Source: PALSA-188 sp963720075 (GTDB lineage Bacteria > Acidobacteriota > Terriglobia > Terriglobales > Acidobacteriaceae). Taken from it: a stretch of DNA of 64,000 nt. Location: the NCBI GenBank assembly GCA_963720075.1, contig CAVREG010000019.1, forward strand, positions 124,001 to 188,000, written 5' to 3'. The notes under the pieces are model-generated. The model saw only the letters and a list, made by a program, of their open reading frames with translations. It was not told the origin of the DNA and did no database searches. Shown piece after piece: positions 1 to 7,758 of the stretch; position 1 is the first letter of the stretch; the number at the start of each line of letters is the position of its first letter. Made by a program: the position numbers and the translations under genes.

Positions 1-158
1 GGTTTCTACAATGGAACGAAGCCGCGGACCTGATTGAACGCGGCCTCGAACGCACCATCGAGCGAAAAACTGTAACCTATGATTTCGAGCGCCTAATGGA
101 AGGCGCAACCAAGGTTTCGACAAGCGCCTTCGCCAATAATCTTATCGACAATATGTAA
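1..158 (+). CDS. icd: Isocitrate dehydrogenase (NADP), C-terminal end, cut by window start
   Basis: Frame 3 is open from the window edge to TAA at 156-158 and gives 51 residues. The segment contains QWNEAADLIERGLERTI and VTYDFERLMEGATKVSTSAF, which match the C-terminal helices of NADP-dependent isocitrate dehydrogenase (E. coli Icd ends with a very similar EAADLI...TYDFERLMDGA stretch). The enzyme oxidises isocitrate to 2-oxoglutarate in the TCA cycle in the cytoplasm. Only the tail is visible, so cofactor-binding residues cannot be checked. Confidence 0.85.
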   Translation, partial: FLQWNEAADLIERGLERTIERKTVTYDFERLMEGATKVSTSAFANNLIDNM

Positions 159-264
159 TTGGGTAATTGAAAATCGGACCCGCATGAGCCCAGGCAGTAT
201 TTTAAAAGTTTTCAATTGCTAAATTACCAAATTATTCAATTACTAAATTTCTTTTGAGGTTCTC

Positions 265-816
265 ATGTTGAAAAGTGACCGCTGGATTCGCAAGATGTCT
301 CAAGAACACGAGATGATAAATCCCTTCTCCGAAAAGCAGGTTCGCGAGGGGGTAATTTCCTACGGCCTGTCTTCCTACGGATACGACTTGCGCGTGGCCG
401 ATGAGTTCAAGATTTTCACCAACGTCAACTGCACCGTCGTTGATCCCAAGAATTTCGACGAGAGGTCTTTCGTCACCGTGCGGTCAGATTGCTGCATCGT
501 TCCGCCGAATTCGTTTGCCCTGGCACGTTCGGTTGAGTATTTCAAAATTCCTCGCGATGTGTTGACGATCTGCGTCGGCAAGTCAACTTACGCGCGGTGT
601 GGAATCATCGTCAACGTAACTCCCTTTGAGCCGGAATGGCAGGGATTCGTAACGCTTGAAATTTCAAACACTACGCCTCTTCCAGCGAAAATTTATGCAA
701 ACGAGGGCTTATGCCAGATCATCTTCTTCCAGGGCGATGAAGTCTGCGAGGTGAGCTATGCCGATCGAAAGGGCAAATACCAGTCGCAGAAGGGAATCGT
801 CCTGCCGAAGTTGTAG
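265..816 (+). CDS. dcd: dCTP deaminase
   Basis: This 183-residue protein deaminates dCTP to dUTP, feeding dTMP synthesis. It shows the dCTP-deaminase/dUTPase fold signatures: LSSYGYDLRVADEF near residue 36, the core GKSTYARCGIIVNVTPFEP (about 104-122) with the conserved Ser and Arg, and the catalytic Glu region WQGFVTLEISNTT. Length fits the family. The ATG at 265 follows a GAGG about 8 nt upstream. The 106-nt gap after icd is AT-rich, with loosely repeated AATTACTAAATT-like words. Whether the enzyme is mono- or bifunctional (dCTP deaminase/dUTPase) cannot be decided by eye. Confidence 0.92.
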   Translation: MLKSDRWIRKMSQEHEMINPFSEKQVREGVISYGLSSYGYDLRVADEFKIFTNVNCTVVDPKNFDERSFVTVRSDCCIVPPNSFALARSVEYFKIPRDVLTICVGKSTYARCGIIVNVTPFEPEWQGFVTLEISNTTPLPAKIYANEGLCQIIFFQGDEVCEVSYADRKGKYQSQKGIVLPKL

Positions 817-930
817 GGAAGATCGGCTAGCGTTTGAAGGGAATCGCAAGATGCCGCAAGGCGAATCGTTCATTTTCCCGAAACTCCAGTTCCGGAGTAG
901 AATTGTCCACTTGCTATCAATGGAGGAATA

Positions 931-1560
931 GTGATGCGGCGACTGATAATCGCGCTCCTCGCAGTTTTTCTGTTTTCTCAAAGTGGAATCGCGCAACAGA
1001 GGAATGAGATCGCGGTCATGTTTGGACGCACATTTGTGGGCCACCAAACCGTGCCGGGAACAAACTTTATGGGCAACTCTGTCGCTTTCGGTGCGGGGCC
1101 CAGCATAGAGGCCGACTACAGCCGCCTTGTGAAGCCCGGTGATTTGGTGTCACTTTCCCTTGAAGTTCCCGTGCTCCTTAATTTCGATGAGGACTTGAAC
1201 TATGGGGTGAACGTCATTCCTGAAGACTATCGCTCATATTTTGTCACACCCTCGGCGCGCTTCACTTTCTTCCCGAATGTTCCGGTCACGCCGTGGGCAA
1301 GTGTGGGCGGAGGCTTTGGCCGTTTCAGCGAGAGCTCAAACCTAGAGTTTGGAGGAGCCAATCCCGGCGCAAAGGGGAGTACTACCGGGATAGTCCAATT
1401 CGGAGCTGGCTTGGACGTTAGGACGTGGCGGTCTTTTAGCGTGCGCGGAGAAGTCAGAGATTTTTATAGCGGCGTTCCACAATTAAATGTAAGTACAGGA
1501 AAAAGCCGGCAAAACAATTTATTTGTTGGCGTCGGCTTGGTTTGGCATTTTGGACACTGA
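931..1560 (+). CDS. Exported outer-membrane beta-barrel-like protein
   Basis: This 209-residue protein has a clear signal peptide (MRRLIIALLAVFLFSQSGIA, cleavage near AQQ). The body alternates hydrophobic and polar residues with Gly/aromatic turns, and it ends in VGVGLVWHFGH, like the terminal strand of a small outer-membrane barrel. GGAGGA lies 5 nt before the ATG. Family is OmpA-like/OmpW-like barrel in general shape; function unknown. A similar barrel protein occurs at 45668-46312. Confidence 0.6.
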   Translation: MMRRLIIALLAVFLFSQSGIAQQRNEIAVMFGRTFVGHQTVPGTNFMGNSVAFGAGPSIEADYSRLVKPGDLVSLSLEVPVLLNFDEDLNYGVNVIPEDYRSYFVTPSARFTFFPNVPVTPWASVGGGFGRFSESSNLEFGGANPGAKGSTTGIVQFGAGLDVRTWRSFSVRGEVRDFYSGVPQLNVSTGKSRQNNLFVGVGLVWHFGH

Positions 1561-1572
1561 TTTGCTTGGCCT

Positions 1573-3789
1573 TCATGTCTTGGAGTTTAACTGCTCGGGT
1601 GAGGATTTCTTCCCTTGTCCCGCATACGTAATTTCGTCGTAGAGGCTTGGAAGGGAACTGGCATCCTCTGCCGATCCTCCAAACCGCGCATTCTCATACA
1701 CCGTTGTGAACTTTGCAACCTGATCTCTGACTATTCCATCTTCTATGGAAGTAAGAAATTCCGTAGGCGTTTGCGACGGCAGCTTGCGCCAGCCTTTACG
1801 AGCAACCCTGCGCACCATGCGTTCGTACCAGATCGCCGCTGCGTCGCGGGGAAACTTTGCGGGATTTGCCGAGAGGTTCGCCCATCGAAAAAGTTGCATC
1901 CACCTTCGGGCGCTGGCGAGCAGCGCTGTCATAATTGCCGCTAACAATCCCAGGACTCCCCATCGAATCGGTCGTTCGGCGAAGTTCTTCTGCGTGCGAG
2001 TCGCGGCGGAAAGCATCAATCCATATTCCTTACCAGCCCATCTGCGAAACCGCTGCAACGAGTGGGTACTTCCCTGCGTCGCAATTTGTTTCAGGCTGGA
2101 CTGATGGGTCGCATCGTAACTAACCACCCAATCGCGCCAGAACGACGCCATTGCATCCATGTATAGCGCCGCCCGGTTCCAGCCGGTCCGCGGCTCAATC
2201 GCGCCTGCCGGTGTGGGATCAAAGGTTACCCATCCATAACCCGGAAAGTAAGCTTCCACCCATGAGTGCGCATCGCTCTCTCGCACCAGGTATTGAGAGG
2301 TTAAATCGTTAAATTCGCCGGTGGTGAATCCATTGACCACACGAGAAGGTATGCTCAGCGTACGCAGCATGATTGCCATTGAGGAGGCGAAATATTCGCA
2401 ATGACCTTGCTTGCGCACGAACAAGAATTCAGCCAGAGGATCGCGAGGACGCGTGCGAGAGAGCCGCAACGTATATCCAAAGTGGGTTCGAAGATAGTTC
2501 TCAATGGCCATCGCACGGTCGTAATTGTTGTGCGCTTGCGTCGTAATCTGTTGGGCTAGTCTTGCAATCCGGGGATCAAGGGCAGGTGTTTGCTCATAGT
2601 TGGAGCGTATATCGTCCGGGTACGAGTTCCCGGTCAATCGGAGCAGCGACCCATCAGGCTTGCCGATATTGGATGTCGCTTCGTATTCCGTGATGGGATG
2701 TTCCGCATCTTCATTGAATACGGCCTCTCCATCATCCTCGGTAATCATTCGATACGAACCTTGCAGGGTCTGACCTTTGGGAGCGAGGAAAAAAACGTTG
2801 CTGCCCATCGGTTCCATCAGAACACGATAGTGAATAGAACGAACTGGGTCCGGGACCCCTACCGCTTGCGGCCAACGGTCTGTGCCGTGCAGAACGAACT
2901 TACCTCCGGATCCGCTCGGCATCGCATACTTTGCATGGGAGTCCGACCACGTTCGTCCATCGAACACATTCAGCGAGATACCACGCCATTTAAGGTCAAA
3001 GGCGCCATTTTTGTCGTTATCAATCGCAATGTGCATAACCAACGCATTCGATTGCTGAAGACGGCCTATGCTTCCCAGTTCTACGTGGTCAGAAAATCCT
3101 GTGGTCAGACTCGTACCTTCAGAAAAGGTTCCGAGGTATCCTGCCGAACCTCGGGGCAGCAGAAAAAAAATTGCAGTTCCTCCCAAAAACATCAGCAGCA
3201 CCAAACCGGGGACTACCCTCACCAGCGAAAAAGCCATGCGCCGATGGGCCATCGCATATATGGGATTGGCGGATTGAAATGTTGCCTTCGCAGAAGCGTG
3301 CTTCATCTCCATCAAAACGCTAGTGATGATTGCCATGAAGATGAATGCACCGAACGTGGCCAGGAAAATACTATCTACGGTCAAAACGGCGGCCGCCAAC
3401 ACCATCAGAAACGAAATAATCATCAATAAATAATGGTCGCGCTCGCGTTGAGCTGAGAACAGGCGAACCACCATCACGAACAAAACTAGGTGAACGGTAG
3501 AACCCAAAAACGCGCGCGAGATCAAAAAGTAGTCCGCCAAGTAAAAAATCACATAACCGACGGTCAGGACCGAAGTCCATCGCTCAGGAATGATAAGGGT
3601 GCGCCTTTCGGCAAGTAGATACCCGCGGAACACAAGGGCGCTTCCCACGAAAACCACAGTGGGAACGCCGAGTGTGCCCGTCGAAGCCAGCGTTCCAACT
3701 CCGGTAAGAACGAGTAGATACAGCGAGACATCGAAATACCGCTGGATAGCGACAGGCAACGCGGGCCGCAATTTTAAAGCACCAGGCAT
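1573..3789 (-). CDS. TgpA-type membrane transglutaminase-like protein
   Basis: The 738-residue protein has about six N-terminal membrane segments (residues ~15-215, DUF3488 type), a periplasmic transglutaminase-like core with the Cys in GHCEYFASSM, the His in DAHSWVEAYF and the Asp in VTFDPTP, one more membrane helix near 605-625, and a C-terminal DUF4129-like tail (AAAIWYERMVRRVARKGW). Relatives such as Pseudomonas TgpA are essential periplasmic transglutaminase-fold enzymes of unclear substrate. They are usually preceded by MoxR ATPase and DUF58 genes. Those are absent here: upstream on this strand lies only the SRP RNA region. Confidence 0.85.
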   Translation of the reverse strand: MPGALKLRPALPVAIQRYFDVSLYLLVLTGVGTLASTGTLGVPTVVFVGSALVFRGYLLAERRTLIIPERWTSVLTVGYVIFYLADYFLISRAFLGSTVHLVLFVMVVRLFSAQRERDHYLLMIISFLMVLAAAVLTVDSIFLATFGAFIFMAIITSVLMEMKHASAKATFQSANPIYAMAHRRMAFSLVRVVPGLVLLMFLGGTAIFFLLPRGSAGYLGTFSEGTSLTTGFSDHVELGSIGRLQQSNALVMHIAIDNDKNGAFDLKWRGISLNVFDGRTWSDSHAKYAMPSGSGGKFVLHGTDRWPQAVGVPDPVRSIHYRVLMEPMGSNVFFLAPKGQTLQGSYRMITEDDGEAVFNEDAEHPITEYEATSNIGKPDGSLLRLTGNSYPDDIRSNYEQTPALDPRIARLAQQITTQAHNNYDRAMAIENYLRTHFGYTLRLSRTRPRDPLAEFLFVRKQGHCEYFASSMAIMLRTLSIPSRVVNGFTTGEFNDLTSQYLVRESDAHSWVEAYFPGYGWVTFDPTPAGAIEPRTGWNRAALYMDAMASFWRDWVVSYDATHQSSLKQIATQGSTHSLQRFRRWAGKEYGLMLSAATRTQKNFAERPIRWGVLGLLAAIMTALLASARRWMQLFRWANLSANPAKFPRDAAAIWYERMVRRVARKGWRKLPSQTPTEFLTSIEDGIVRDQVAKFTTVYENARFGGSAEDASSLPSLYDEITYAGQGKKSSPEQLNSKT

Positions 3790-4042
3790 GGACTATCCAT
3801 TGTTTCGCGTCGGGGCCGGAAAGGAAAGACCGGCTTACCTAAGACATGCCCGAAAGTCACTATGGTGGGTTCGAGTTTACCGCCCTTGTCGTGACCGCGC
3901 GTTTCCTTCGCTGTGGGGGCCTAGGTTCGCGTCCGTTCTTTTTTTTGGACGCCAACCTGGGTCTTACTGTGTAGAGTTTTTCCCGGCCGTGTTCTACCGC
4001 TCGTGTTCTAACCAAAACAAATCGGATGCTAGAATAATTGCG

Positions 4043-4147
4043 GTCAGGCATCGGTCTCGCGCGACGTACTCCCGCCAATCCCGCCAGGTCCGGAAGGAAG
4101 CAACGGTAACGGGCTCTTGCGTGTGCAGTGAGTCGCCGGTGCCTGGC
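4043..4147 (+). ncRNA. ffs: Small bacterial SRP RNA (4.5S type)
   Basis: The invariant SRP domain IV core GGTCCGGAAGGAAGCAACGG lies at 4087-4106. The ends GTCAGGCATCGG (4043-4054) and CCGGTGCCTGGC (4136-4147) pair to close the rod, with one mismatch-like G-U position. TAGAAT at 4030-4035 is a plausible -10 box placing the start at about 4043, and TTTT follows the closing stem at 4148-4151. The RNA binds Ffh and targets nascent membrane proteins. Length of about 105 nt fits the small bacterial form. Confidence 0.93.
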
Positions 4148-4190
4148 TTTTAAAGTCCAACTCTTCGCTCAATCGCTCTCCCTCTCTCGC

Positions 4191-4196
4191 TATAAT
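4191..4196 (+). promoter_or_regulatory. Perfect -10 box (TATAAT) in front of nfo
   Basis: TATAAT ends only 5 nt before the GTG at 4202, so transcription from it would begin at or just after that codon. Either the mRNA is nearly leaderless or the true start is the ATG at 4241. No good -35 hexamer is visible. Confidence 0.4.
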
Positions 4197-4201
4197 TTGA
4201 T

Positions 4202-5128
4202 GTGCCCCGCTCAATCTTCAAAGAACAGGACATCCTCAAGATGCCGCCGCCAAAGGGGCCCCCGCGATTGACTTCGCGACGCATTGGGATTCACACATCA
4301 AGCGCCGGAGGCGTACAAAATGCAGGCGAACGCGCCTGGCGATTGGGATGCAACACGTTCCAGATTTTTTCCTCGAGTCCGCGGCAATGGGCGCCTTATG
4401 AGTTGAGTCTACCCCAGTGCGCCGAGATGAGCCGCTTACGCGAGAAATATGATCTGAAGCCCCTGGTGATTCATACGAATTATTTGGTGAATCTCGCCAC
4501 CACGACCTCATTGTTCCTTAAGAAATCAATTGAGGCTTTTCGCGGAGAAATAGAGCGAGCCTTGAACTTATGCGCGGAATATTTAGTGTTGCATCCAGGA
4601 TCGTTTCGCGGAGTAGATCGAGAGGCGGGGCTGATGCAAACCGCGGCGGCAATTGCGGCCGCCTCTCAGGCGCTTGACCTTGCGAAGCGAAACCTGACGA
4701 TCTTGATAGAAAACACTTCGGGAGCGGAATTTTCTTTGGGAAGCACCTTTGAACAGGTCGCGGAAGTGCTCGATCGCCTGAAGGGCTTGGTTCCTGTAGC
4801 CGCCTGTATAGACACTTGCCATACACATGTTGCGGGATACGATATTGTGAGTGAGACCGGAATGCAACAAACGTTACAGCATCTTGACGGCACGGTTGGC
4901 CTGAACAATGTCCGAGTGTGGCATTGCAATGACGCGAAAGCCGCGCGAGGATCGAAGCTCGACCGTCACCAACACATCGGGAAGGGAACTATCGGGTTAG
5001 AGCCATTTCGCAGGTTGCTCAACGACCCTAGGTTAGCCCATGCTGCGTTCATAGCCGAGACACCGATTGACGAGCCAGGAGACGATAAAAGAAACGTGGA
5101 GGCGCTCAAAAAGCTGGTGAAGAGATGA
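4202..5128 (+). CDS. nfo: Endonuclease IV (AP endonuclease)
   Basis: The enzyme cleaves DNA 5' to abasic sites in base-excision repair. All metal-binding segments of the three-zinc TIM barrel are present in order: VIHTNY, VLHPGSF, IENTSG, CIDTCHTHVAGYD, VWHCNDAK, DRHQHIGKG and IAETPID. The N-terminal strand IGIHTSSAGG is typical. The longest frame begins at GTG 4202, but the upstream TATAAT makes ATG 4241 (MPPPKGPP) an equally good start; either keeps the full domain. The gene is convergent with hslR. Confidence 0.93.
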   Translation: MPRSIFKEQDILKMPPPKGPPRLTSRRIGIHTSSAGGVQNAGERAWRLGCNTFQIFSSSPRQWAPYELSLPQCAEMSRLREKYDLKPLVIHTNYLVNLATTTSLFLKKSIEAFRGEIERALNLCAEYLVLHPGSFRGVDREAGLMQTAAAIAAASQALDLAKRNLTILIENTSGAEFSLGSTFEQVAEVLDRLKGLVPVAACIDTCHTHVAGYDIVSETGMQQTLQHLDGTVGLNNVRVWHCNDAKAARGSKLDRHQHIGKGTIGLEPFRRLLNDPRLAHAAFIAETPIDEPGDDKRNVEALKKLVKR

Positions 5129-5141
5129 TAAACAAGTAGGC

Positions 5142-5178
5142 GCGGACACCTCCGTCCGCCCACCGGAGCAAAGCTCCG
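5142..5178. other. Two adjacent hairpins between convergent genes
   Basis: GCGGAC-ACCTCC-GTCCGC (5142-5159) is followed by CGGAGC-AAA-GCTCCG (5164-5178), between nfo and hslR. No T-run follows on either strand, so this is not a classic terminator; it may be an mRNA 3'-end stabiliser or a REP-like element. Confidence 0.4.
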
Positions 5179-5198
5179 CAGTCCCGGTTCTCACAGAC

Positions 5199-5579
5199 TC
5201 AGCTTCCCCCCCGAAACCGTATGATCTCCCGGCGATCACGCTTCGATGGCCTGCCTGCTGGCAATTCCTCAAATTGCTTCATCGCCTTCCGCTCTGCTGC
5301 TACTTTCACGCGCAGCTCCCGACTCGCCTCGGTCTCGCGATAGAGCCTTTGCACTACCGAAGCTGGACCGCGCACCTCGCTGAGAAGCAGCACTTCTACG
5401 TGAAACTCGCCGCCCTCGTTGGTCACTCGCAACATGTCTCCGATCCGGACCTCGCGCGCGGGCTTGGCTGGTTGCCCGTTGGATTGAATCCTGCCGAGTT
5501 CACAAGCTCGCGCAGCCAATGACCGCGTCTTAAAGAATCTCGCGGCCCACAGCCACTTGTCCATTCTTACGCTGGTCAT
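5199..5579 (-). CDS. hslR: S4-domain RNA-binding protein (Hsp15/HslR-like)
   Basis: The N-terminal half carries an S4 RNA-binding fold: MDKWLWAARFFKTRSLAARA, then CELGRIQSNGQPAKPAREV and IGDMLRV. The C-terminal third is highly basic (RPSKRDRREIIRFR). E. coli Hsp15 has the same size and layout and rescues stalled 50S-peptidyl-tRNA complexes. Length is 126 residues. The MTSVRMDKW start overlaps nothing and a second Met at residue 6 is possible. Confidence 0.85.
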   Translation of the reverse strand: MTSVRMDKWLWAARFFKTRSLAARACELGRIQSNGQPAKPAREVRIGDMLRVTNEGGEFHVEVLLLSEVRGPASVVQRLYRETEASRELRVKVAAERKAMKQFEELPAGRPSKRDRREIIRFRGGS

Positions 5580-5591
5580 TGATGTATTTTG

Positions 5592-5783
5592 CTACAGGGC
5601 CGGGATTTCCGGTCTGGGTGCAACTTCTTCCGCCCGGTCATAGTACATTCCGATTGACTTACCCGCTCCCAATTCGGTTCGCGAAACGATACTTACTTCG
5701 CCTAAAAGTTCATCAAATGTTTGTAAGTTACTGCGGATTAAGCTGCTTCCAATAACTACATCGAGCCAAAAGATCGACTTCAT
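5592..5783 (-). CDS. Possible small protein, 63 aa, unrecognised
   Basis: The frame starts at an ATG preceded by a strong GGGAGGG 2-3 nt upstream and ends 12 nt before the hslR start. The product (MKSIFWLDVVIGSSLI...) has no signature I recognise. The ribosome-binding site and same-strand position next to hslR argue for it; its short length and lack of similarity argue against. Confidence 0.3.
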   Translation of the reverse strand: MKSIFWLDVVIGSSLIRSNLQTFDELLGEVSIVSRTELGAGKSIGMYYDRAEEVAPRPEIPAL

Positions 5784-5929
5784 GGCCCTCCCACCCGAAT
5801 CGAAAGAAGTTTGGGAGACGGCCTAGCCGAGAGCTCCCCGGTCATCCGAAAAAACGCGTGTTGGTGGCGAACGCAGGGGTTGCAAGAGAGTTATTCTATC
5901 GCCGGAGCGCGGCCGCCTCAATTTCCGAT

Positions 5930-5957
5930 TTGACCTTTTTCTTCGTCCGGATATAAC
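5930..5957 (+). promoter_or_regulatory. Sigma-70-like promoter of the UGA-containing peroxiredoxin gene
   Basis: TTGACC (5930-5935) and TATAAC (5952-5957) are separated by 16 nt. The ribosome-binding site GAGGGAG (5967-5973) and the ATG at 5982 follow at once, giving a leader of about 18 nt. An intact promoter and ribosome-binding site argue against a dead gene. Confidence 0.55.
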
Positions 5958-5981
5958 CTCAATCGCGAGGGAGTAAATCTC

Positions 5982-6584
5982 ATGCGGAAGAGTTTTATAG
6001 GCATCGTAGCTGCTGTACTTCTAGTCGCGGTTTCGACTGGCCTCGCGCCACAGCGGCTGCGAGCGGAAACGAAGGAGCCGGCCAAGGCTGAGCCGATAAA
6101 ATTGAAGGTCGGCGATATGGCACCCAACTTCACCTTGCTGGCCTTCGATGGCGCCGGACTCAAAAAAATCTCCCTCGAAGACTATCGCGGAAAAAAGAAT
6201 GTTGCGCTGGCCTTTTATGTGTTCGCCTTCACCGGTGGTTGAACGCAGGAAATCAAAGCTTTCCAGCAGAACTTGACAAAGCTGGAAGGCTCCGACACCC
6301 AGGTTCTGGGTGTGAGCATGGATAGTCCGTTTTCGAACTTCGCATTCGCGCAACAGAATGGTGTGACTTTCCCGTTGCTTGGCGACTGGGGAGGCGCGGT
6401 GACCCGCGAGTACGGTTTGGCGGAAAAGAAAGACATTCAAGGCGTGCCCATGGAACTTGGCCGTCGCGCGACATTTTTAATTGATAAGAGCGGCAAGATT
6501 ATCGAGGAGCAAGTGGATAATTCCGCCGTGGATCCTACGCAGACTGTCAGTGCGTGTGAGCGTGCCGCGCACTCCAAGCCTTGA
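5982..6584 (+). CDS. Exported peroxiredoxin-like selenoprotein (UGA-encoded Sec at residue 87)
   Basis: The frame is open from ATG 5982 to TGA 6582-6584 except for one in-frame TGA at 6240-6242. Read through, it gives a 200-residue AhpC/TSA-family protein with signal peptide (residues ~1-28, FIGIVAAVLLVAVSTGLA), the Prx entry GDMAPNFTLLAFDG, the catalytic segment AFTGG-U-TQEIKAFQ, then VLGVSMDSPFSNFAFAQQNG and VTFPLLGDWGG, as in AhpE/PrxQ-like enzymes. The UGA occupies the position of the peroxidatic Cys of the TxxC motif. A SECIS-like hairpin follows. A possible resolving Cys lies near the C-terminus (SACERAAH). I infer selenocysteine and a role in periplasmic peroxide reduction; a Cys-to-stop mutation is the alternative. 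No Sec machinery genes are in the window. Confidence 0.8.
6257..6291 (+). promoter_or_regulatory. Candidate bacterial SECIS element
   Basis: AGCTTTCCAGC (6257-6267) pairs with GCTGGAAGGCT (6281-6291): 11 consecutive pairs, one of them G-U. The 13-nt apical loop AGAACTTGACAAA (6268-6280) begins 25 nt after the UGA and has G at its second position. This matches the published bacterial SECIS description as I recall it: apical loop 3-14 nt, G in the first two loop positions, 16-37 nt from the UGA. It lies wholly within coding sequence, as expected for bacteria. Confidence 0.7.
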
Positions 6585-6627
6585 TTGTGTGTCCACGGGG
6601 CCGATGAGTGCATGTTTGAAGGTCTAA

Positions 6628-6900
6628 GTGAATTGTCACATTCCGAAGCGCAGGTTCATCGCGCCCGCGAAATTCTCGATGCCGGATGCGATGCCAGTCA
6701 TCGTCTCCGCTGACGGCAAAACATTCCAAGTCAGCGGCTGCACTTTCATCCACGACAAAGCAAAATCAAAAACCATCTCACGCGGCGAAGCTGTTCGTGA
6801 GGGATATTTCCCTGTGTTCGTGTCTCCGCAAATATGCTGTGTTTGCGAAGCGGGCAAAATAGGGCGCCCTCGGTAATACCGCGGTTCTCAGAAACTCGGT
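6628..6900 (+). pseudogene. Decayed short Cys/His protein ORF
   Basis: This occupies most of the 319-nt gap between the peroxiredoxin and the regulator. One frame reads PVIVSADGKTFQVSGCTFIH and SRGEAVREGYFPV, resembling small proteins of the pattern GxxFHxxGCxFIH...AxxxGYxPCxRC. Downstream of GYF the frame loses this pattern. Restoring one base in the CCCTG run and another after CGTG would yield PCVRCLRKYAVFAKRAK and a stop. I infer two single-base deletions in a once-intact gene. No good ribosome-binding site is seen. Family assignment is from memory only. Confidence 0.35.
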
Positions 6901-6903
6901 AAG

Positions 6904-7755
6904 ATGAACCCGATGTCGAGCGCAGCAGCAACCGGCGGAATTTATCGATTTGGCGTTTACGAAGTTAATCTATCCTCGGGAGAATTACGTAAGTCGGGAA
7001 TCAGGTTGCGGCTGCCGGATCAGGCCTTCCGGGTATTGGTGGCAATGCTGAAACGCCCTTCGGAGGTTGTGACCAGGGAAGATTTGCGACTAAAACTTTG
7101 GCCCGAGGGTACGTTTGTCGATTTCGATCATGGGTTGAATACCACGATCAACAAGCTTCGTGAGATCTTGGGGGATAATGCGACCAATCCGCGATTCATC
7201 GAGACGCTGGCCCGCCGCGGATACCGATTCATTGCGCCGGTCGAATTCATCGTAGGAAAAGAGCTGGCTGAGAAGAATATTGACTCACCCGCGGCAAAAT
7301 CCTCCTCTACGTCGTTCTTGACTTCGGTGGATGACTTACCCGCGGCTAACCGCCCCAATGTTCGCATTCTGTTTGTGCTGCTTCAGATCATGTACCTTGT
7401 TTTCTACGTCGTAGCCCTTGGACGTCTAGGACACATCCAAGACTTGCTTGAACCATTTTCGTATGGGCGATTGGCTCTTGTGCTGTTAGTTGGCTCAGCC
7501 AGCGTGGGCATTCCTGTCCGCTTGTATCTAATTTCCTCGATCGCGTTTCATCCTTCGAGCCTGACAGGAAACTTCAGCCGGCTTTTTATCTTTATCTTGA
7601 TCCTGGATGGTATTTGGTCGGTTGCACCCTTTCTATTGATTCCGCAAATCGGAGTGGGGCTGGCTCTAGCCGCAACCGGCGCCCTTATCTACGCCCCCTT
7701 TGCACAGCGCACGTTGCTTTTAATCGCAGATCGCTCAACAAACGCAATCTCATAA
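6904..7755 (+). CDS. CadC-like winged-helix regulator with membrane domain
   Basis: Residues ~12-112 form an OmpR/PhoB-type winged helix: FGVYEVNLSSGELRKSG, LRLPDQAFRVLVAML, LKLWPEGTFVDFDHGLNTTI, FIETLARRGYRFIAPV. This is the version common in Acidobacteria. The C-terminal half has four hydrophobic segments (starting around residues 156, 190, 223 and 246), so the protein is probably anchored in the inner membrane and binds DNA from the cytoplasmic face. No receiver domain is present. Targets unknown. The first Met (MNPMSSAAA) or the second at residue 4 may be used. Confidence 0.8.
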   Translation: MNPMSSAAATGGIYRFGVYEVNLSSGELRKSGIRLRLPDQAFRVLVAMLKRPSEVVTREDLRLKLWPEGTFVDFDHGLNTTINKLREILGDNATNPRFIETLARRGYRFIAPVEFIVGKELAEKNIDSPAAKSSSTSFLTSVDDLPAANRPNVRILFVLLQIMYLVFYVVALGRLGHIQDLLEPFSYGRLALVLLVGSASVGIPVRLYLISSIAFHPSSLTGNFSRLFIFILILDGIWSVAPFLLIPQIGVGLALAATGALIYAPFAQRTLLLIADRSTNAIS

Positions 7756-7758
7756 TGG

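Noticed and set aside
2590..3429. Long plus-strand open frame inside the transglutaminase gene
   Set aside because: It is antisense to a well-supported gene, has no protein-like motifs and is rich in His/Gln/Arg shadow composition.
3590..4153. Plus-strand open frame running over the SRP RNA
   Set aside because: It overlaps the RNA gene and the 5' end of the transglutaminase gene; no homology and no ribosome-binding site.
5142..5178. CRISPR or insertion-sequence end
   Set aside because: Only two unrelated hairpins with no repeat units, spacers or target duplication.
6248..6264. Shorter GGAAA/TTTCC hairpin just after the UGA of the peroxiredoxin
   Set aside because: Only 5 pairs with the loop 10 nt from the UGA, too close for a bacterial SECIS; the 11-bp stem at 6257-6291 is far stronger and excludes it.
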